Origin: Rhizobium leguminosarum
GTDB lineage: Bacteria > Pseudomonadota > Alphaproteobacteria > Rhizobiales > Rhizobiaceae
Assembly (NCBI RefSeq): GCF_001652265.1
Contig: NZ_LWBS01000219.1
Location: forward strand, 1 to 64,000
Direction: 5' to 3'
Length of the DNA: 64,000 bases
Below the pieces are notes generated by a model that saw nothing but the letters and a program-made list of their open reading frames with translations, had not been told where the DNA came from and did not search any database. Below, piece after piece: positions 16,870-26,337 of the stretch. The stretch's first letter is position 1. The number at the start of each line of letters is the position of its first letter. Both the position numbers and the translations under genes were made by a program.

Positions 16870-17892
16870 ATGACGGTCAAGCGCCTCTGCCGTGCGGCGT
16901 CGATCGCTCTCTGCATCGCAGCCGGCGCTTCCTCGTCATGGGCCGGCGATGACGTGCCGGTCATTAGCCGGCAAATCTCCGATTTCAGGATCGGCTCTTC
17001 GGAGACGAAATTCGGCTCGCTGGAATTTCTCGGCGGGCTGGAGATGGTCTCCAGCAGAGCGCTGTTCGGCTCGCTCTCCTCCATCCGTTTCCGGCAGGAC
17101 CAGAAACATTTCGTCGTCGTGCTCGATACCGGCCAGTGGCTGACCGGCAGCATCGAGCGTGACGTCAAGGGCAGGCTTTCGGGTCTCTCGGATGTCGAGA
17201 TCACGCCGATGAAGAACAGCGCCGGGCGCAGCTTCGAAGGCAAGGGACATATGGATGCCGAGGGCCTGGCGCTCGACGGCGACCGGATCCTGGTCTCGTT
17301 CGAGCAGGATCATCGCGTCGATGTCTATCCCGATCCTGGCTTTGCCGGCTCGGGAGCGATCGCCACCCTGCCGATCCTCATCCCGCGGAAGATGCTGAGC
17401 GACAATCGCGGTATCGAGACCATCACCGTGGCGCCGGCATCGAGCCCACTCAAGGGTGGGGTGGTCATCGTCTCCGAGCGTGGTCTCGACAGCGATGGCA
17501 ACCGGCTGGCGGCCATTCTCAGCGGGCCGCTGAAAGGACGTTTCTTGGTCGAGCGGGATGGCAGCTTCGACGTCACCGACGGCGCCTTCCTGCCGAACGG
17601 CGACCTGCTGCTGCTGGAGCGCCGCTTCAACATGGCCGAAGGCATCGGCATGCGCCTTCGGCGAATCAAGGGCGCCGATATCAGGCCCGACGCCATTGTT
17701 GACGGCGAATTGCTGCTGGAAGGCAACTTCAACTCGCAGATCGACAATATGGAAGGGCTCGATGCTTTCCAGGCCGCCGACGGCACGACCCATATCATCC
17801 TGGTGTCGGACGACAATCATTCGATCCTGCAGCGCAATCTGATGCTGGAGTTCCGGCTTTCCGAACAGGCCGAACACAAAGCGTCAAACTGA
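16870..17892 (+). CDS. Exported esterase-like/phytase-like beta-propeller protein
   Basis: A 340-residue protein with a Sec signal (hydrophobic 8-24, cleavage near SWA-G). The body matches the phytase-like family recognised by GLEMVSS, DAEGLALDGDRILVSFEQDHRVDVY, GIETITVAP and NMEGLDAFQ, repeated acidic Asp/Glu-Gly-Leu strands of a propeller. The biochemical substrate is unknown; the phytase name denotes fold similarity only. It begins 13 bp after cobT on the same strand and may be read through from cobST. Confidence 0.8.
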   Translation: MTVKRLCRAASIALCIAAGASSSWAGDDVPVISRQISDFRIGSSETKFGSLEFLGGLEMVSSRALFGSLSSIRFRQDQKHFVVVLDTGQWLTGSIERDVKGRLSGLSDVEITPMKNSAGRSFEGKGHMDAEGLALDGDRILVSFEQDHRVDVYPDPGFAGSGAIATLPILIPRKMLSDNRGIETITVAPASSPLKGGVVIVSERGLDSDGNRLAAILSGPLKGRFLVERDGSFDVTDGAFLPNGDLLLLERRFNMAEGIGMRLRRIKGADIRPDAIVDGELLLEGNFNSQIDNMEGLDAFQAADGTTHIILVSDDNHSILQRNLMLEFRLSEQAEHKASN

Positions 17893-17952
17893 TGTCATAG
17901 GTCTCGGCTATCCCGCCTGCGGCATCGGTGGCTGGCCTGCGGAGGGAAGTTC

Positions 17953-18519
17953 ATGGTGCATATTCATGTCATGGGCGCGTCCGGTTCCGGAACGACATCA
18001 CTCGGCCGCGCGCTTGCCGAAAAGCTCGATATCGCCCATCTCGACACCGACGATTTCTTCTGGCTGCCGACCGATCCGCCGTTCACGATGCCGAGGGATG
18101 CCGACGACCGCATCAGGCTGCTCCTCGATGAGGTCGCGCGGCATGAAGGCTGGGTTCTCTCCGGATCGGCGCTGAAATGGGGAAGGCCGATTGAGCCGTT
18201 CTACGATCTGATCGTGTTCCTCAGGATCGATCCGGAGCTTAGAATGACGCGCATCCTTGCGCGGGAGATTGCGCGATACGGAAACAGAATCAGGCCCGGC
18301 GGCGACATGGCCGTCAAAAGCGGGGAGTTTCTGGAATGGGCGGCGAGCTATGACACGGCCGGTCCCGAACGCCGCAGCCTTGCGGCACATGAGCAATGGC
18401 TGGAAACGCAGACAGCGCCGGTGTTGCGGCTCGATTCATCACTAGGTATCGACGATCTGGCGGCAGAGTTGCTGCTTCATCCGGTCATTGCCGCCAGAGC
18501 GATCCGGCGGCGTCCGTAA
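17953..18519 (+). CDS. Adenylate-kinase-like P-loop protein with an altered Walker A
   Basis: A 188-residue protein of the small-kinase group (COG0563-like). The P-loop reads GASGSGTTSLGRALA (8-22): the invariant Lys of GxxxxGK(S/T) is replaced by Thr. The following DTDDFFW and the LID-like Arg-rich region (RMTRILAREIARYGNRI) look otherwise intact. The Lys-less loop may be a family feature rather than decay, because the frame is complete and conserved-looking. The substrate is unknown. Confidence 0.7.
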   Translation: MVHIHVMGASGSGTTSLGRALAEKLDIAHLDTDDFFWLPTDPPFTMPRDADDRIRLLLDEVARHEGWVLSGSALKWGRPIEPFYDLIVFLRIDPELRMTRILAREIARYGNRIRPGGDMAVKSGEFLEWAASYDTAGPERRSLAAHEQWLETQTAPVLRLDSSLGIDDLAAELLLHPVIAARAIRRRP

Positions 18520-18525
18520 CTTAAA

Positions 18526-19161
18526 TTAGCTGGCGCGAGCGGCCTGCATCGGCCGCAGCACGTTCATCAGCGCGCCATAGGGCAGCAGCATGACGAGGCC
18601 GACGATCATCTTCACGGCGAAATCGCCGATCGCCCAGGAAATCCAGCGCGGAGCCTCCGTGGCGAAGACGCCGAGGACGGGGGCTGCTTCGAGCGCAAAG
18701 GGATCGTTGGGGCCGAGGAAGACGAAAAACGCGGCGAAGGACAAAGAGAAGAACATCACCGTATCGAGCGCCGAGCCGATCAGCGAACCGACCAGCGGGG
18801 CGCGCCACCAGGTCTGGCGGCGGAGGCGGTTGAAGACGGCGATATCGAGCAGCTGGCCGGCGAGATAGGCCGAGCCGGAGGCGATGGCGATGCGCGGCAC
18901 CGAAGTGAAGAAGGAGAGCGTCACGCCGACGACGAAGCCGGCAAACACGACCTTGCGGGCTGCCCGCGGGCCGAACTGACGGTTGGTCAGATCGGTGATC
19001 AGGAAAGCGATCGGATAGGAGAAGGCGCCCCAGGTCAGGATGTCGGCGAGGTTGATGCCGGCGATTTCGGCGTTCAGCGGAAACTGAACGAGGAAGTTGG
19101 AGGCGACGACGACAAGCGTCATCAGCGCGACATAGGCAATGGTATAGCGGGTCTTCAGCAT
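18526..19161 (-). CDS. yhhQ: Queuosine precursor transporter (YhhQ/VUT family)
   Basis: A 211-residue polytopic membrane protein with six or so hydrophobic segments. Family features include ADILTWGAFSYPIAFLITDLTNR and the conserved SAYLAGQLLDIAVFN. Members import preQ0/preQ1 or queuine for tRNA modification. The upstream region (19162-19209) was checked for a preQ1 riboswitch and no consensus was seen. It is convergent with the P-loop gene, 6 bp apart. Confidence 0.88.
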   Translation of the reverse strand: MLKTRYTIAYVALMTLVVVASNFLVQFPLNAEIAGINLADILTWGAFSYPIAFLITDLTNRQFGPRAARKVVFAGFVVGVTLSFFTSVPRIAIASGSAYLAGQLLDIAVFNRLRRQTWWRAPLVGSLIGSALDTVMFFSLSFAAFFVFLGPNDPFALEAAPVLGVFATEAPRWISWAIGDFAVKMIVGLVMLLPYGALMNVLRPMQAARAS

Positions 19162-19209
19162 TTTTTTATCCTGGGTGATGCCACCAGTTGGAGAGACGGA
19201 CCGGCAAAG

Positions 19210-19247
19210 CAAAAGGCTTGTCCGGTATTATCCGTTCAAGCCTTTTG
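19210..19247 (-). terminator. Terminator hairpin downstream of rpmB
   Basis: An 11-bp perfect stem CAAAAGGCTTG/CAAGCCTTTTG with a 16-nt loop lies 26 bp after the rpmB stop. The T-run is within the descending arm on the minus strand, so a terminator of rpmB is likely. Confidence 0.6.
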
Positions 19248-19273
19248 AAGCCGTATGAAAGAAGGGCAGAAGC

Positions 19274-19570
19274 TTACGCAGCAGCGGCTTCAGCGGTCTT
19301 CTTGGCGATCTGACGGCGCAGCAGGCGCGCGCGCATCGACAGTTCGTTTTCGCTGGCCTTCAGCAGGAAGGCATCGAGGCCGCCACGATGCTCGACGGTG
19401 CGGAGAGCGGCAGCCGAAACACGAAGACGGTAACGCTGGTTGAGAGCGTCGGAAATCAGCGTTACCTGGCACAGGTTCGGCAGGAACCGGCGCTTGGTCT
19501 TGTTGTTGGCATGGCTGACATTGTTACCAGTCAGGACGGCCTTGCCGGTCAATTCGCACACGCGGGACAT
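19274..19570 (-). CDS. rpmB: 50S ribosomal protein L28
   Basis: A 98-residue large-subunit protein, starting [24 protein letters not shown], the standard L28 N-terminus, followed by TKRRFLPNL. It has the longer C-terminal extension ([22 protein letters not shown]) common in alphaproteobacteria. The frame is open further upstream, but the L28 start is fixed by homology. A strong sigma-70 promoter is visible about 95 bp upstream. Confidence 0.97.
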   Translation of the reverse strand: MSRVCELTGKAVLTGNNVSHANNKTKRRFLPNLCQVTLISDALNQRYRLRVSAAALRTVEHRGGLDAFLLKASENELSMRARLLRRQIAKKTAEAAAA

Positions 19571-19664
19571 GGAACACCTATTCTTGTTTTTCTCGGGCCA
19601 TCGAATTGCCATTCCCGGCAAAGCCAGGCGCGCAATCCAACGGGCATGATTGGAAAGTTGCGGT

Positions 19665-19693
19665 TCTATAGTCAGACAGGTTGCTCGCGTCAA
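19665..19693 (-). promoter_or_regulatory. Sigma-70 promoter of rpmB
   Basis: Minus strand: TTGACG (19693-19688), a 17-bp spacer, TATAGA (19670-19665). This close match to the housekeeping consensus would start transcription near 19658, leaving an 87-nt leader before the rpmB ATG. Confidence 0.7.
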
Positions 19694-19813
19694 GCCAAAC
19701 CTTGGCCTTTCCCGCAATTCTGTCAAAAAGCTGCTGTTTTCTTCCCTTCACGGCAGGAGTATAGAGCGCTCAGCAAGGGCCTGCCGGCGCGCAGCAAGAC
19801 AAGGCTTTTTTCC

Positions 19814-20596
19814 ATGGCTCATTCGGGCAGACGGATTTTCATTTCGGCCATCGCCGCGCTTCTTGCCATACCGGCATCGGCGGCCGAAATCCAGCATCGG
19901 ACGGAATACCGGGTGGCGCTCGCCGGGCTGCCGATCGCGCGCGCCGCATTCCTGACGCAGATCGAGGACGATCACAGCTACAAGATCGCCGGCGACATCA
20001 ATTCCGCCGGTCTTGCCGATCTCATCACGACGATTTCGGCAAAGACCAGCGTCACCGGTGTCGTGCGCAATGACAGGCTGCAGGCGTTGAAATATTCGCT
20101 CTACTACAAGAGCGGCAAGAAGAAGGCCCGCGTCTACGAGGTCAGCTACCGCAACGGCAACATCATCTCGGCGACGACGACACCTGCGCCGAAGCGTCCG
20201 AAGAACTGGATCGACGTCACGCCGCGCGACATGCGCTCGGTGCTCGATCCGATCTCCGGCCTGGTGTTCACCGGCGATACCAAGGTCTGCTCGCAGACGC
20301 TGCCGATCTTCGACGGCGAGACGCGCATGGATCTGGTGCTCTCGCCGAAGGGCGACGAGGATTTTTCCACCAATGGCTTCAAGGGCAAGGCAACTGTCTG
20401 CAGCGTGCGCTTCGTGCCGCGCTCGGGCTACAAGAAGGGCCGCAAGGACATCGATTATCTCAGTAAGAGCGATCGCATGGAAATCTGGTTTGCCAAGTCG
20501 GACGCGGCAAATGTATACGCTCCTGTCTATGTGCGCATTCCAACCGAATATGGAATGGTGACGATCACTGCCGTCAAATACGGCAGCAACAGCTGA
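19814..20596 (+). CDS. DUF3108-domain exported protein
   Basis: A 260-residue protein with a Sec signal (RRIFISAIAALLAIPASA, cleavage before AEIQ). The body matches the DUF3108 family: YRVALAGLPIARAAF, then YKSGKKKARVYEVSY and a DPISGLVF segment. Family members are envelope proteins of unknown function. A Cys pair (KVCSQTL and TVCSVRF) could form a disulfide. The frame is open upstream but the ATG at 19814 places the signal peptide correctly. The intervening 19571-19813 holds the divergent rpmB promoter. Confidence 0.82.
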   Translation: MAHSGRRIFISAIAALLAIPASAAEIQHRTEYRVALAGLPIARAAFLTQIEDDHSYKIAGDINSAGLADLITTISAKTSVTGVVRNDRLQALKYSLYYKSGKKKARVYEVSYRNGNIISATTTPAPKRPKNWIDVTPRDMRSVLDPISGLVFTGDTKVCSQTLPIFDGETRMDLVLSPKGDEDFSTNGFKGKATVCSVRFVPRSGYKKGRKDIDYLSKSDRMEIWFAKSDAANVYAPVYVRIPTEYGMVTITAVKYGSNS

Positions 20597-20626
20597 CGGG
20601 GCTTCTGCCTCCGTGAAGGGGGACAG

Positions 20627-21517
20627 GTGAAGCATCGCGCGACGTTGATCGGTTTTACGGCCATTCTGATGTGGTCGTTCCTGGCCCTGTTCACGGCCGC
20701 CTCCGGTAAGATGCCGCCGTTCCAGCTTTCAGCCGTCTGCTTTGCGATCGGCAGCATTCCTGGCCTTGTGGTGCTTATCCTCAGTCCCTCGCGGCTGGCG
20801 CTGCTGAAGCAGCCGGCCAAGATCTGGATAACAGGCATTGCGGGGCTGTTCGGCTATCATTTCCTCTATTTTACCGCGCTCCGGAATGCGCCGGCGGTGG
20901 AGGCGGGGCTGATCGCCTATCTCTGGCCGCTGCTGATCGTCGTCGGTTCGGCGCTGCTGCCGGGCGAACGGCTGCGCTGGTACCATGTGGCGGGTGCGCT
21001 TGCCGGACTTTGCGGCACCTTCCTCATCGTTAGCCGCAACGGCATCGATTTCGACGGCGGCTATGCCATCGGTTACGGGGCTGCCTTTCTCTGTGCTTTC
21101 ACGTGGTCCGGCTATTCGCTGCTGACGCGGCGTTTCGACGCCGTCTCCACGGATGTCGTCACCGGCTTCTGCCTTGCGACCTCCATCCTGTCGTTCTTCT
21201 GCCATCTCTGCCTGGAGACGACCGTCTGGCCGGCAACGAGTTTCGAGTGGGTCGCCGTCGCCGGGCTCGGGCTCTTTCCGGTCGGGGCTGCCTTCTATGC
21301 CTGGGACTACGGCGTCAAGAACGGCGATATCCAGATTCTCGGCGCGGCAAGTTACGCAGCACCACTGCTATCGACACTGATTCTGGTGCTGTTCGGATTT
21401 GCCGAGCCGAACTGGCGCATCGCCCTCGCCTGCCTGCTCGTCACCGGCGGGGCGGTGCTCGCCGCCCAGGAGATGTTCCGCCGCAAAATTCCGGCTCAGT
21501 CCGCGGCAGCAGAGTAG
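20627..21517 (+). CDS. EamA/DMT-family exporter (YddG-like)
   Basis: A 296-residue inner-membrane transporter with ten hydrophobic segments in two EamA repeats, including GFTAILMWSFLALFTAAS and a second half with FLCAFTWSGYSLLTRRF. The sequence pattern is closest to YddG, an aromatic amino-acid exporter, but the substrate is not proven by sequence. It starts with GTG, with GGGGGA about 6 nt upstream. It follows the DUF3108 gene by 30 bp on the same strand. Confidence 0.85.
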   Translation: MKHRATLIGFTAILMWSFLALFTAASGKMPPFQLSAVCFAIGSIPGLVVLILSPSRLALLKQPAKIWITGIAGLFGYHFLYFTALRNAPAVEAGLIAYLWPLLIVVGSALLPGERLRWYHVAGALAGLCGTFLIVSRNGIDFDGGYAIGYGAAFLCAFTWSGYSLLTRRFDAVSTDVVTGFCLATSILSFFCHLCLETTVWPATSFEWVAVAGLGLFPVGAAFYAWDYGVKNGDIQILGAASYAAPLLSTLILVLFGFAEPNWRIALACLLVTGGAVLAAQEMFRRKIPAQSAAAE

Positions 21518-21522
21518 GTCTC

Positions 21523-21632
21523 AGAACAGGATGATTTTAGGCCTGGTCGACCTAAAATCATCCTGTTCTAAATTAGATAGTTTGAGCATGATGTTGCCCG
21601 AAAACCGCTCACACTTTTCGGCATCATGCTCT
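21523..21632. repeat. Palindromic intergenic repeat, bipartite copy 2
   Basis: The left half is a perfect 19-bp inverted repeat (21523-21541 with 21551-21569). The right half is a hairpin GAGCATGATG...CATCATGCTC with inner CCGAAAA/TTTTCGG. It lies between two convergent genes and its last bases overlap the TAG stop of the cupin gene. It can act as a bidirectional terminator. Confidence 0.8.
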
Positions 21633-22053
21633 AGCCGCCGGGCTTCCAACCGGGTGGCGCCATCTCGAAGCTCGAAAATTCGAAGCCCGGCGAGACGGTG
21701 CAGCCGACCAGGGTGAAATCACCAAGGGTTTCGGCCGATTGCCACCAATTGGCGGGAATGATCGCCTGCGGCCGCTCGCCGGCAGGGAGATTCGTTCCGA
21801 GCGTCAGGGCCTCGCTTGCCGTTCCGTCTTCCGATCGGTGCAGCGAGAGCGGCGCACCGGCGTAATAATGCCAGACCTCGGCCGCATCATGGACGCGATG
21901 CCAGCGCGAACGCTGCCCCCTGGTCAGCAGATAATAGATCGCCGTCGAATGGCCGCGTTCTCCGCCCGCCGTATCGCGAAATGTCTGCACGTACCAGCCA
22001 CCTTCAGGATGCGGCTGCATGCCGAGTTCGCGGATGATGTCCTCGGGCGACAT
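21631..22053 (-). CDS. Cupin-superfamily protein (DUF985)
   Basis: A 140-residue single-domain cupin. DUF985 features are visible: HPEGGWYVQTFRD, TAIYYLLTRGQRSRWHRV (metal/His motif), EVWHYYAGAPL and the C-terminal VGCTVSPGFEFSSFEM. The enzymatic role is unknown; family members resemble sugar epimerases. The ATG shares one base with the gloB stop (TGATG), so it is translationally coupled to gloB. Confidence 0.88.
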   Translation of the reverse strand: MSPEDIIRELGMQPHPEGGWYVQTFRDTAGGERGHSTAIYYLLTRGQRSRWHRVHDAAEVWHYYAGAPLSLHRSEDGTASEALTLGTNLPAGERPQAIIPANWWQSAETLGDFTLVGCTVSPGFEFSSFEMAPPGWKPGG

Positions 22054-22823
22054 CAGAAATTGTCCTTGCGCTTGCGGATCTCGGCAAAGACTTCCTCATT
22101 CGTCTTGCCTTCCATCACCAGATTGCGGCGGATCGCCGGATCGGCGGCGCGCAGGAACGGGTTGGTTTCCTTTTCCAGCCCCAATGTCGTCGGGATGGTG
22201 AATTTGCCATCGGCGCGCAAGGCCTCGATCTCGGCGGCACGGCTCTTGAGGCGCTCATTGTCGGGATCGACGGTCAGTGCGAAACGGGCATTGGACAATG
22301 TGTATTCATGGCCGAAATAAACAGCGGTCTCATCGGGCAGTACGGCGAGCTTCTGCAGGGAATGCCACATGTCGGCTGCCGGGCGTTCGAACAGCCGGCC
22401 GCAGCCGAGCGCAAATAGCGTGTCGGCGGCAAACAGCAGCTTATCGTCGACGAAGTGATAGCAGATGTGGCCGGCGGTGTGGCCGGGCGTCTCGATGACG
22501 TTGACCGTGTGATCGCCGAAAAGGAAGCTGTCGCCATCGGCCATCGCCCGATCGAGGCCAGGAATGGCGATGGCCTCGTTGATCGGGCCGATGACCTCGC
22601 AGCCGAACTGCTCCTTCAGCGCCAAGTTGGCAGTGACATGGTCGGTGTGATGATGCGTGGTGAAGATATGGGTGATCTTCCAGCCGCGACGTGTCGCCGC
22701 TTCCAGGATCGGCGCCTCCTCCGGTGCATCGATCGCCGCAGTAAAGCCTGTCTCCGGATCGTGCACGAGAATGCCGAAATTATCGGTGCGGCAGAGAAAA
22801 ACGTCTAATTCCAAAGGTTTCAT
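22053..22823 (-). CDS. gloB: Hydroxyacylglutathione hydrolase (glyoxalase II)
   Basis: A 256-residue metallo-beta-lactamase-fold enzyme that hydrolyses S-lactoylglutathione to lactate and glutathione in methylglyoxal detoxification. The binuclear-metal motif THHHTDH is at about 56-62; the second ligand set is in [13 protein letters not shown] and in [13 protein letters not shown]. The C-terminal HAGH domain ends with NPFLRAADP, the glutathione-binding motif. First gene of a two-gene unit with the cupin; divergent from the methyltransferase, sharing 22824-22912. Confidence 0.94.
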   Translation of the reverse strand: MKPLELDVFLCRTDNFGILVHDPETGFTAAIDAPEEAPILEAATRRGWKITHIFTTHHHTDHVTANLALKEQFGCEVIGPINEAIAIPGLDRAMADGDSFLFGDHTVNVIETPGHTAGHICYHFVDDKLLFAADTLFALGCGRLFERPAADMWHSLQKLAVLPDETAVYFGHEYTLSNARFALTVDPDNERLKSRAAEIEALRADGKFTIPTTLGLEKETNPFLRAADPAIRRNLVMEGKTNEEVFAEIRKRKDNF

Positions 22824-22912
22824 CGTTCAATAATCCCTTATCCCAGGAGTCTCGCGGAAATGTAGAGGTTCCGGCCTTGAAGTCCAACCGCCCGCTGATA
22901 ACATTTGTCGCA

Positions 22913-23689
22913 ATGCACGCCGATATCGTCGACCTACGCCAGTTCTATCACTCCGAGCTCGGACGTCTTGCCGAGCAGTCGATCGCCATGGCACTGTCAT
23001 CGCTCTGGGTGCGGCTGCCGCAAGAGCGTCTGGTCGGCCTCGGTTATGCAGTGCCCTTTCTCGACCGCTTCCAGGCCGATACCGAACGCACCTTCGCCTT
23101 CATGCCGGCCGGGCAGGGCGCGGTGAACTGGCCGATGGGCTCGCTCTCGACGACAGCGCTGATTTTCGACGAGGAACTGCCGCTGCCGGATTCCTCGATC
23201 GACCGGGTGCTGATGGTGCATTCGCTGGAATTCGCCGAAAGCCCGCGCGAGACGCTGAAGGAGCTCTGGCGGGTGCTGGCGCCGGGCGGACGGCTGGTCA
23301 TCGTCGTGCCGAACCGGCGCGGCGTCTGGGCACGGATGGAACATACGCCCTTCGGTTCGGGCCGGCCTTATTCCCGCGGTCAGCTGACAAATCTGCTGCG
23401 CGAGACGAATTTCACGCCGGGCGCGACGGCTGAAGCGCTGTTCTTCCCGCCCTCGAAGCTCAGGACCATATTGCGCCTTCGCCGCGCCTTCGAGCGGATC
23501 GGCCGAACGCTATGGCCGGCCTTCTCAGGCGTCATTATCGTCGAGGCGCAGAAGCGGCTTTATCAGGGGCTGCCGGTTGCGGCGCGGGCCTCCCGCCGCG
23601 TCTTCGTGCCGGTTCTCGCACCGCATGGCGTGCCGACCACACGCACGACAGCGCCGCGCGTTTTTTCAGACGCGCAAAGAACGCTGTAA
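22913..23689 (+). CDS. Class I SAM-dependent methyltransferase
   Basis: A 258-residue protein of the Methyltransf_11 type. It has a helical N-terminus (DIVDLRQFYHSELGRL), then the core segment LPLPDSSIDRVLMVHSLEFAESPRETLKELWRVLAPGGRLVIVVPNRRG (motifs post-I to II). The classical glycine-rich motif I is weak. The start at ATG 22913 is preferred over TTG 22877. The last dozen residues and the stop are encoded within the palindromic repeat at 23653-23748, so the native C-terminus appears to have been replaced. Confidence 0.82.
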   Translation: MHADIVDLRQFYHSELGRLAEQSIAMALSSLWVRLPQERLVGLGYAVPFLDRFQADTERTFAFMPAGQGAVNWPMGSLSTTALIFDEELPLPDSSIDRVLMVHSLEFAESPRETLKELWRVLAPGGRLVIVVPNRRGVWARMEHTPFGSGRPYSRGQLTNLLRETNFTPGATAEALFFPPSKLRTILRLRRAFERIGRTLWPAFSGVIIVEAQKRLYQGLPVAARASRRVFVPVLAPHGVPTTRTTAPRVFSDAQRTL

Positions 23690-23748
23690 CACTTTGAATG
23701 CTGCATAATTTTATCCTTAAATCGATTCCGATTTAAGGAATTATGCAG
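23653..23748. repeat. Palindromic repeat, copy 3, overlapping a gene end
   Basis: Begins CCGCGCGTTTTTTCAGACGCGC and ends in a long hairpin: CTGCATAATT (23701-23710) pairs with AATTATGCAG (23739-23748), and CCTTAAATCG pairs with CGATTTAAGG inside it. It shares its first half with the copy at 49106-49179. It supplies the C-terminus and TAA of the methyltransferase. Confidence 0.75.
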
Positions 23749-23879
23749 GAGCTGACGCCGCTCCCGGCGCTCCCCAACTGCTTGTGTCACGCCCATGGCT
23801 CTCGACAACAATCGCATTCCGCTTTAATGCCACTTGGTGTTTTTCAGCCCGGATTTCCGGCAATTCCAAGGTCGAACCC

Positions 23880-24989
23880 ATGAGCGTTGAGATGAGCAAG
23901 CCCGTTCCGCGTCCCGGTATTCTCGATATCGCAGCCTATGTGCCGGGCAAGGAACATGCGCCGGGCGTCGCCCGCGTCTACAAGCTTTCGTCCAACGAAA
24001 CGCCGCTCGGCGCCAGCCCAAAGGCGATCGAAGCCTTCAAGGCGGTTGCCGACAATCTGGGACGTTATCCTGACGGGCAGGCGATCGAACTGCGCGAGGC
24101 AATCGCCGCCGTGCACGGTCTCAATCCGGCAAACATACTCTGCGGCAACGGTTCCGACGAACTGCTCGGCCTGCTCTGCCATGTCTATCTCGCCGCCGGC
24201 GACGAGGGCATCATCACCGAGCACGGCTTCCTCGTCTACAAGATCCAGATCCTCGGCGCTGGCGCCACGCCTGTCGTCGTCAAGGAGAAGGACTATACCG
24301 TCGACGTCGATGCGATCCTCGCCGCGGTGACGGAGAAGACGAAGATCGTCTTCATCGCCAATCCCGGCAACCCCACAGGCACCTATGTTTCCGTCAGCGA
24401 GATCCGCCGCCTGCAGGCCGGATTGCCGAAACATGTCGTCCTCGTGCTCGATGCCGCCTATGCCGAATATGTGCGCCGCAACGATTATGAAGCCGGCATC
24501 GAGGTCGTATCCTCCAATGCCAACGTGGTGATGACCCGCACCTTCTCGAAGGCTTATGGCCTTGCGGCGCTACGCGTCGGCTGGATGTATGCACCGGCCG
24601 AGATCGTCGACGCGCTGAACCGTGTTCGCGCGCCGTTCAACTTGAACGCCCCGGCAATCACCGCCGCTGCCGCTGCCATCCGCGACCAGGCCTTCATCCA
24701 GCAGGCCGTCTCCTTCAATCAGATGTGGGTCGAGACGCTCACCCAGGCACTCGAAGCGATCGGGTTGAAGGTGACGCCGTCCGTCGCCAATTTCGTCCTC
24801 ATTCATTTCCCCGAGATCGACGGCAAGCGCGCCGCGGATGCCGACGATTTGCTGACGAGCCGCGGCTACGTCCTGCGCGCCGTGCGCGGCTATGGCTTCG
24901 CCAATGCGCTGCGCATGAGCATCGGCCCCGAAGAGGCCAACCGCGGTGTGATTGCCGCGCTCACCGAATTCATGGGACATCAGGCATGA
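23880..24989 (+). CDS. hisC: Histidinol-phosphate aminotransferase
   Basis: A 369-residue PLP-dependent aminotransferase. Substrate and cofactor motifs include [20 protein letters not shown] [21 protein letters not shown] and the Schiff-base Lys in [17 protein letters not shown]. Coupling by a 4-bp overlap to tyrC suggests this copy serves aromatic amino-acid transamination (phenylalanine/tyrosine) as much as histidine; rhizobia often carry several hisC paralogues. The ATG at 23880 was chosen over upstream frame extension on homology. Confidence 0.92.
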   Translation: MSVEMSKPVPRPGILDIAAYVPGKEHAPGVARVYKLSSNETPLGASPKAIEAFKAVADNLGRYPDGQAIELREAIAAVHGLNPANILCGNGSDELLGLLCHVYLAAGDEGIITEHGFLVYKIQILGAGATPVVVKEKDYTVDVDAILAAVTEKTKIVFIANPGNPTGTYVSVSEIRRLQAGLPKHVVLVLDAAYAEYVRRNDYEAGIEVVSSNANVVMTRTFSKAYGLAALRVGWMYAPAEIVDALNRVRAPFNLNAPAITAAAAAIRDQAFIQQAVSFNQMWVETLTQALEAIGLKVTPSVANFVLIHFPEIDGKRAADADDLLTSRGYVLRAVRGYGFANALRMSIGPEEANRGVIAALTEFMGHQA

Positions 24990-25909
24990 GCGTGCAGTTC
25001 GATCGGATTGCGCTGATCGGCATCGGCCTGATCGGCTCTTCGCTTGCCTACGACATCAGACGGCTTGGTCTTGCAAGGGAGATCGTCGTCGCCACGCGCA
25101 GCCCCGATACGCTGAAGCGTGCGGAAGAGCTCGGCCTCGGCGACCGCTACACGACATCTTCGCAGGATGCCGTCAAAGATGCCGATCTGGTGATCGTCTC
25201 GGTGCCCGTCGGCGCTTCGGAAAGCGTGGCGAAGGAGATCTCAGGAAGCTTGAAGCCCGGGGCTGTTGTCACTGATGTCGGTTCGACCAAGGCCTCAGTC
25301 ATTGCGCAGATGCTGCCGCATATGCCTGATAATGTGCATTTCATCCCCGGCCATCCGCTGGCCGGCACGGAGAAATCCGGCCCGGATGCCGGCTTCCCCG
25401 GCCTCTTCGAAGGCCGATGGTGCATTTTCACGCCAGTCGCCGGCACCGACGAGACGGCGCTGAAGCGGCTGCGCAGCTTCTGGGAAACGCTGGGCTCGAA
25501 GGTCGACGAAATGGATGCCGAGCATCACGACAAGGTGCTCGCCATCGTCTCGCACCTGCCGCATATCATCGCTTACAATATCGTGGGCACAGCCGACGAT
25601 CTAGAAACGGTGACGGAGTCTGAGGTCATCAAATATTCCGCCTCTGGCTTTCGCGATTTCACCCGCCTCGCTGCCTCCGACCCGACCATGTGGCGTGACG
25701 TCTGCCTGCACAACCGCGATGCGATCCTCGAAATGCTGGCGCGCTTCTCGGAGGACCTCGCCTATCTGCAGCGCGCCATCCGCTGGGGCGAGGGCGACAA
25801 GATTTTCGAACTCTTTACCCGCACACGCGCCATCCGCCGTTCGATCGTCCAGGCCGGCCAGGATGTCGACGCGCCGGATTTCGGCCGCCACGCGCTGGAC
25901 AAGAAGTAG
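24986..25909 (+). CDS. tyrC: Prephenate/arogenate dehydrogenase
   Basis: A 307-residue NAD(P)-dependent enzyme of tyrosine synthesis. The Rossmann motif [11 protein letters not shown] is at about 10-20, the catalytic-His region in [19 protein letters not shown], and the helical dimerisation domain with [13 protein letters not shown]. No chorismate mutase domain is fused. It overlaps hisC by 4 bp (ATGA). Whether prephenate or arogenate is preferred cannot be read from the sequence. Confidence 0.92.
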   Translation: MSVQFDRIALIGIGLIGSSLAYDIRRLGLAREIVVATRSPDTLKRAEELGLGDRYTTSSQDAVKDADLVIVSVPVGASESVAKEISGSLKPGAVVTDVGSTKASVIAQMLPHMPDNVHFIPGHPLAGTEKSGPDAGFPGLFEGRWCIFTPVAGTDETALKRLRSFWETLGSKVDEMDAEHHDKVLAIVSHLPHIIAYNIVGTADDLETVTESEVIKYSASGFRDFTRLAASDPTMWRDVCLHNRDAILEMLARFSEDLAYLQRAIRWGEGDKIFELFTRTRAIRRSIVQAGQDVDAPDFGRHALDKK

Positions 25910-25917
25910 CCGCCGCG

Positions 25918-26337
25918 GTGGTAGAGGTGGCACGAGCCGGCCAGGCGGATATCGACTGGCTGGTGCGCGAGGATGCCAGCGCCGGTGAGGCGTGGGTATC
26001 GCGCTGCGTGGCGCTCGGCGAATATCTGGTTGCCAGGGAGGCCGATCAGATTGTCGGCTTCCTGCGCTTCTCCCGCTTCTGGGGCAGGGTTCCCTATATG
26101 GAAATGATCCGCGTTCTGCCCGGCCATCGCCGGTCGGGCGTTGGAACGGCGCTGTTTCTCGCCTGGGAAGAGGCCATGCGCGGCGACGGCGCCCGCCTGC
26201 TGATGACGTCGAGCGAATGCGACGAAAGCCGGCCTCAGGACTGGCATCGCCGCAACGGATTTTCCGAAACCGGCGCGATCGAGTTGCCTGGTCTGCAATC
26301 GGTGCCGGAAGTCTTTTTTATCAAGCGAATCGCCTGA
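25918..26337 (+). CDS. GNAT-family N-acetyltransferase
   Basis: A 139-residue single-domain acetyltransferase. The acetyl-CoA binding motif V-x-x-x-x-R-x-x-G-x-G/A reads VLPGHRRSGVGTALF (near 67-81). It starts with GTG 8 bp after tyrC and is probably the third gene of that operon. The substrate is unknown. Its TGA is the first part of the palindromic repeat that follows. Confidence 0.82.
   Translation: MVEVARAGQADIDWLVREDASAGEAWVSRCVALGEYLVAREADQIVGFLRFSRFWGRVPYMEMIRVLPGHRRSGVGTALFLAWEEAMRGDGARLLMTSSECDESRPQDWHRRNGFSETGAIELPGLQSVPEVFFIKRIA

Noticed and set aside
19162..19209. Possible preQ1 riboswitch before the queuosine transporter
   Set aside because: There is a small GGTG/CACC hairpin and an A-rich run, but not the preQ1 consensus loop; the run is simply the segment before ATG.
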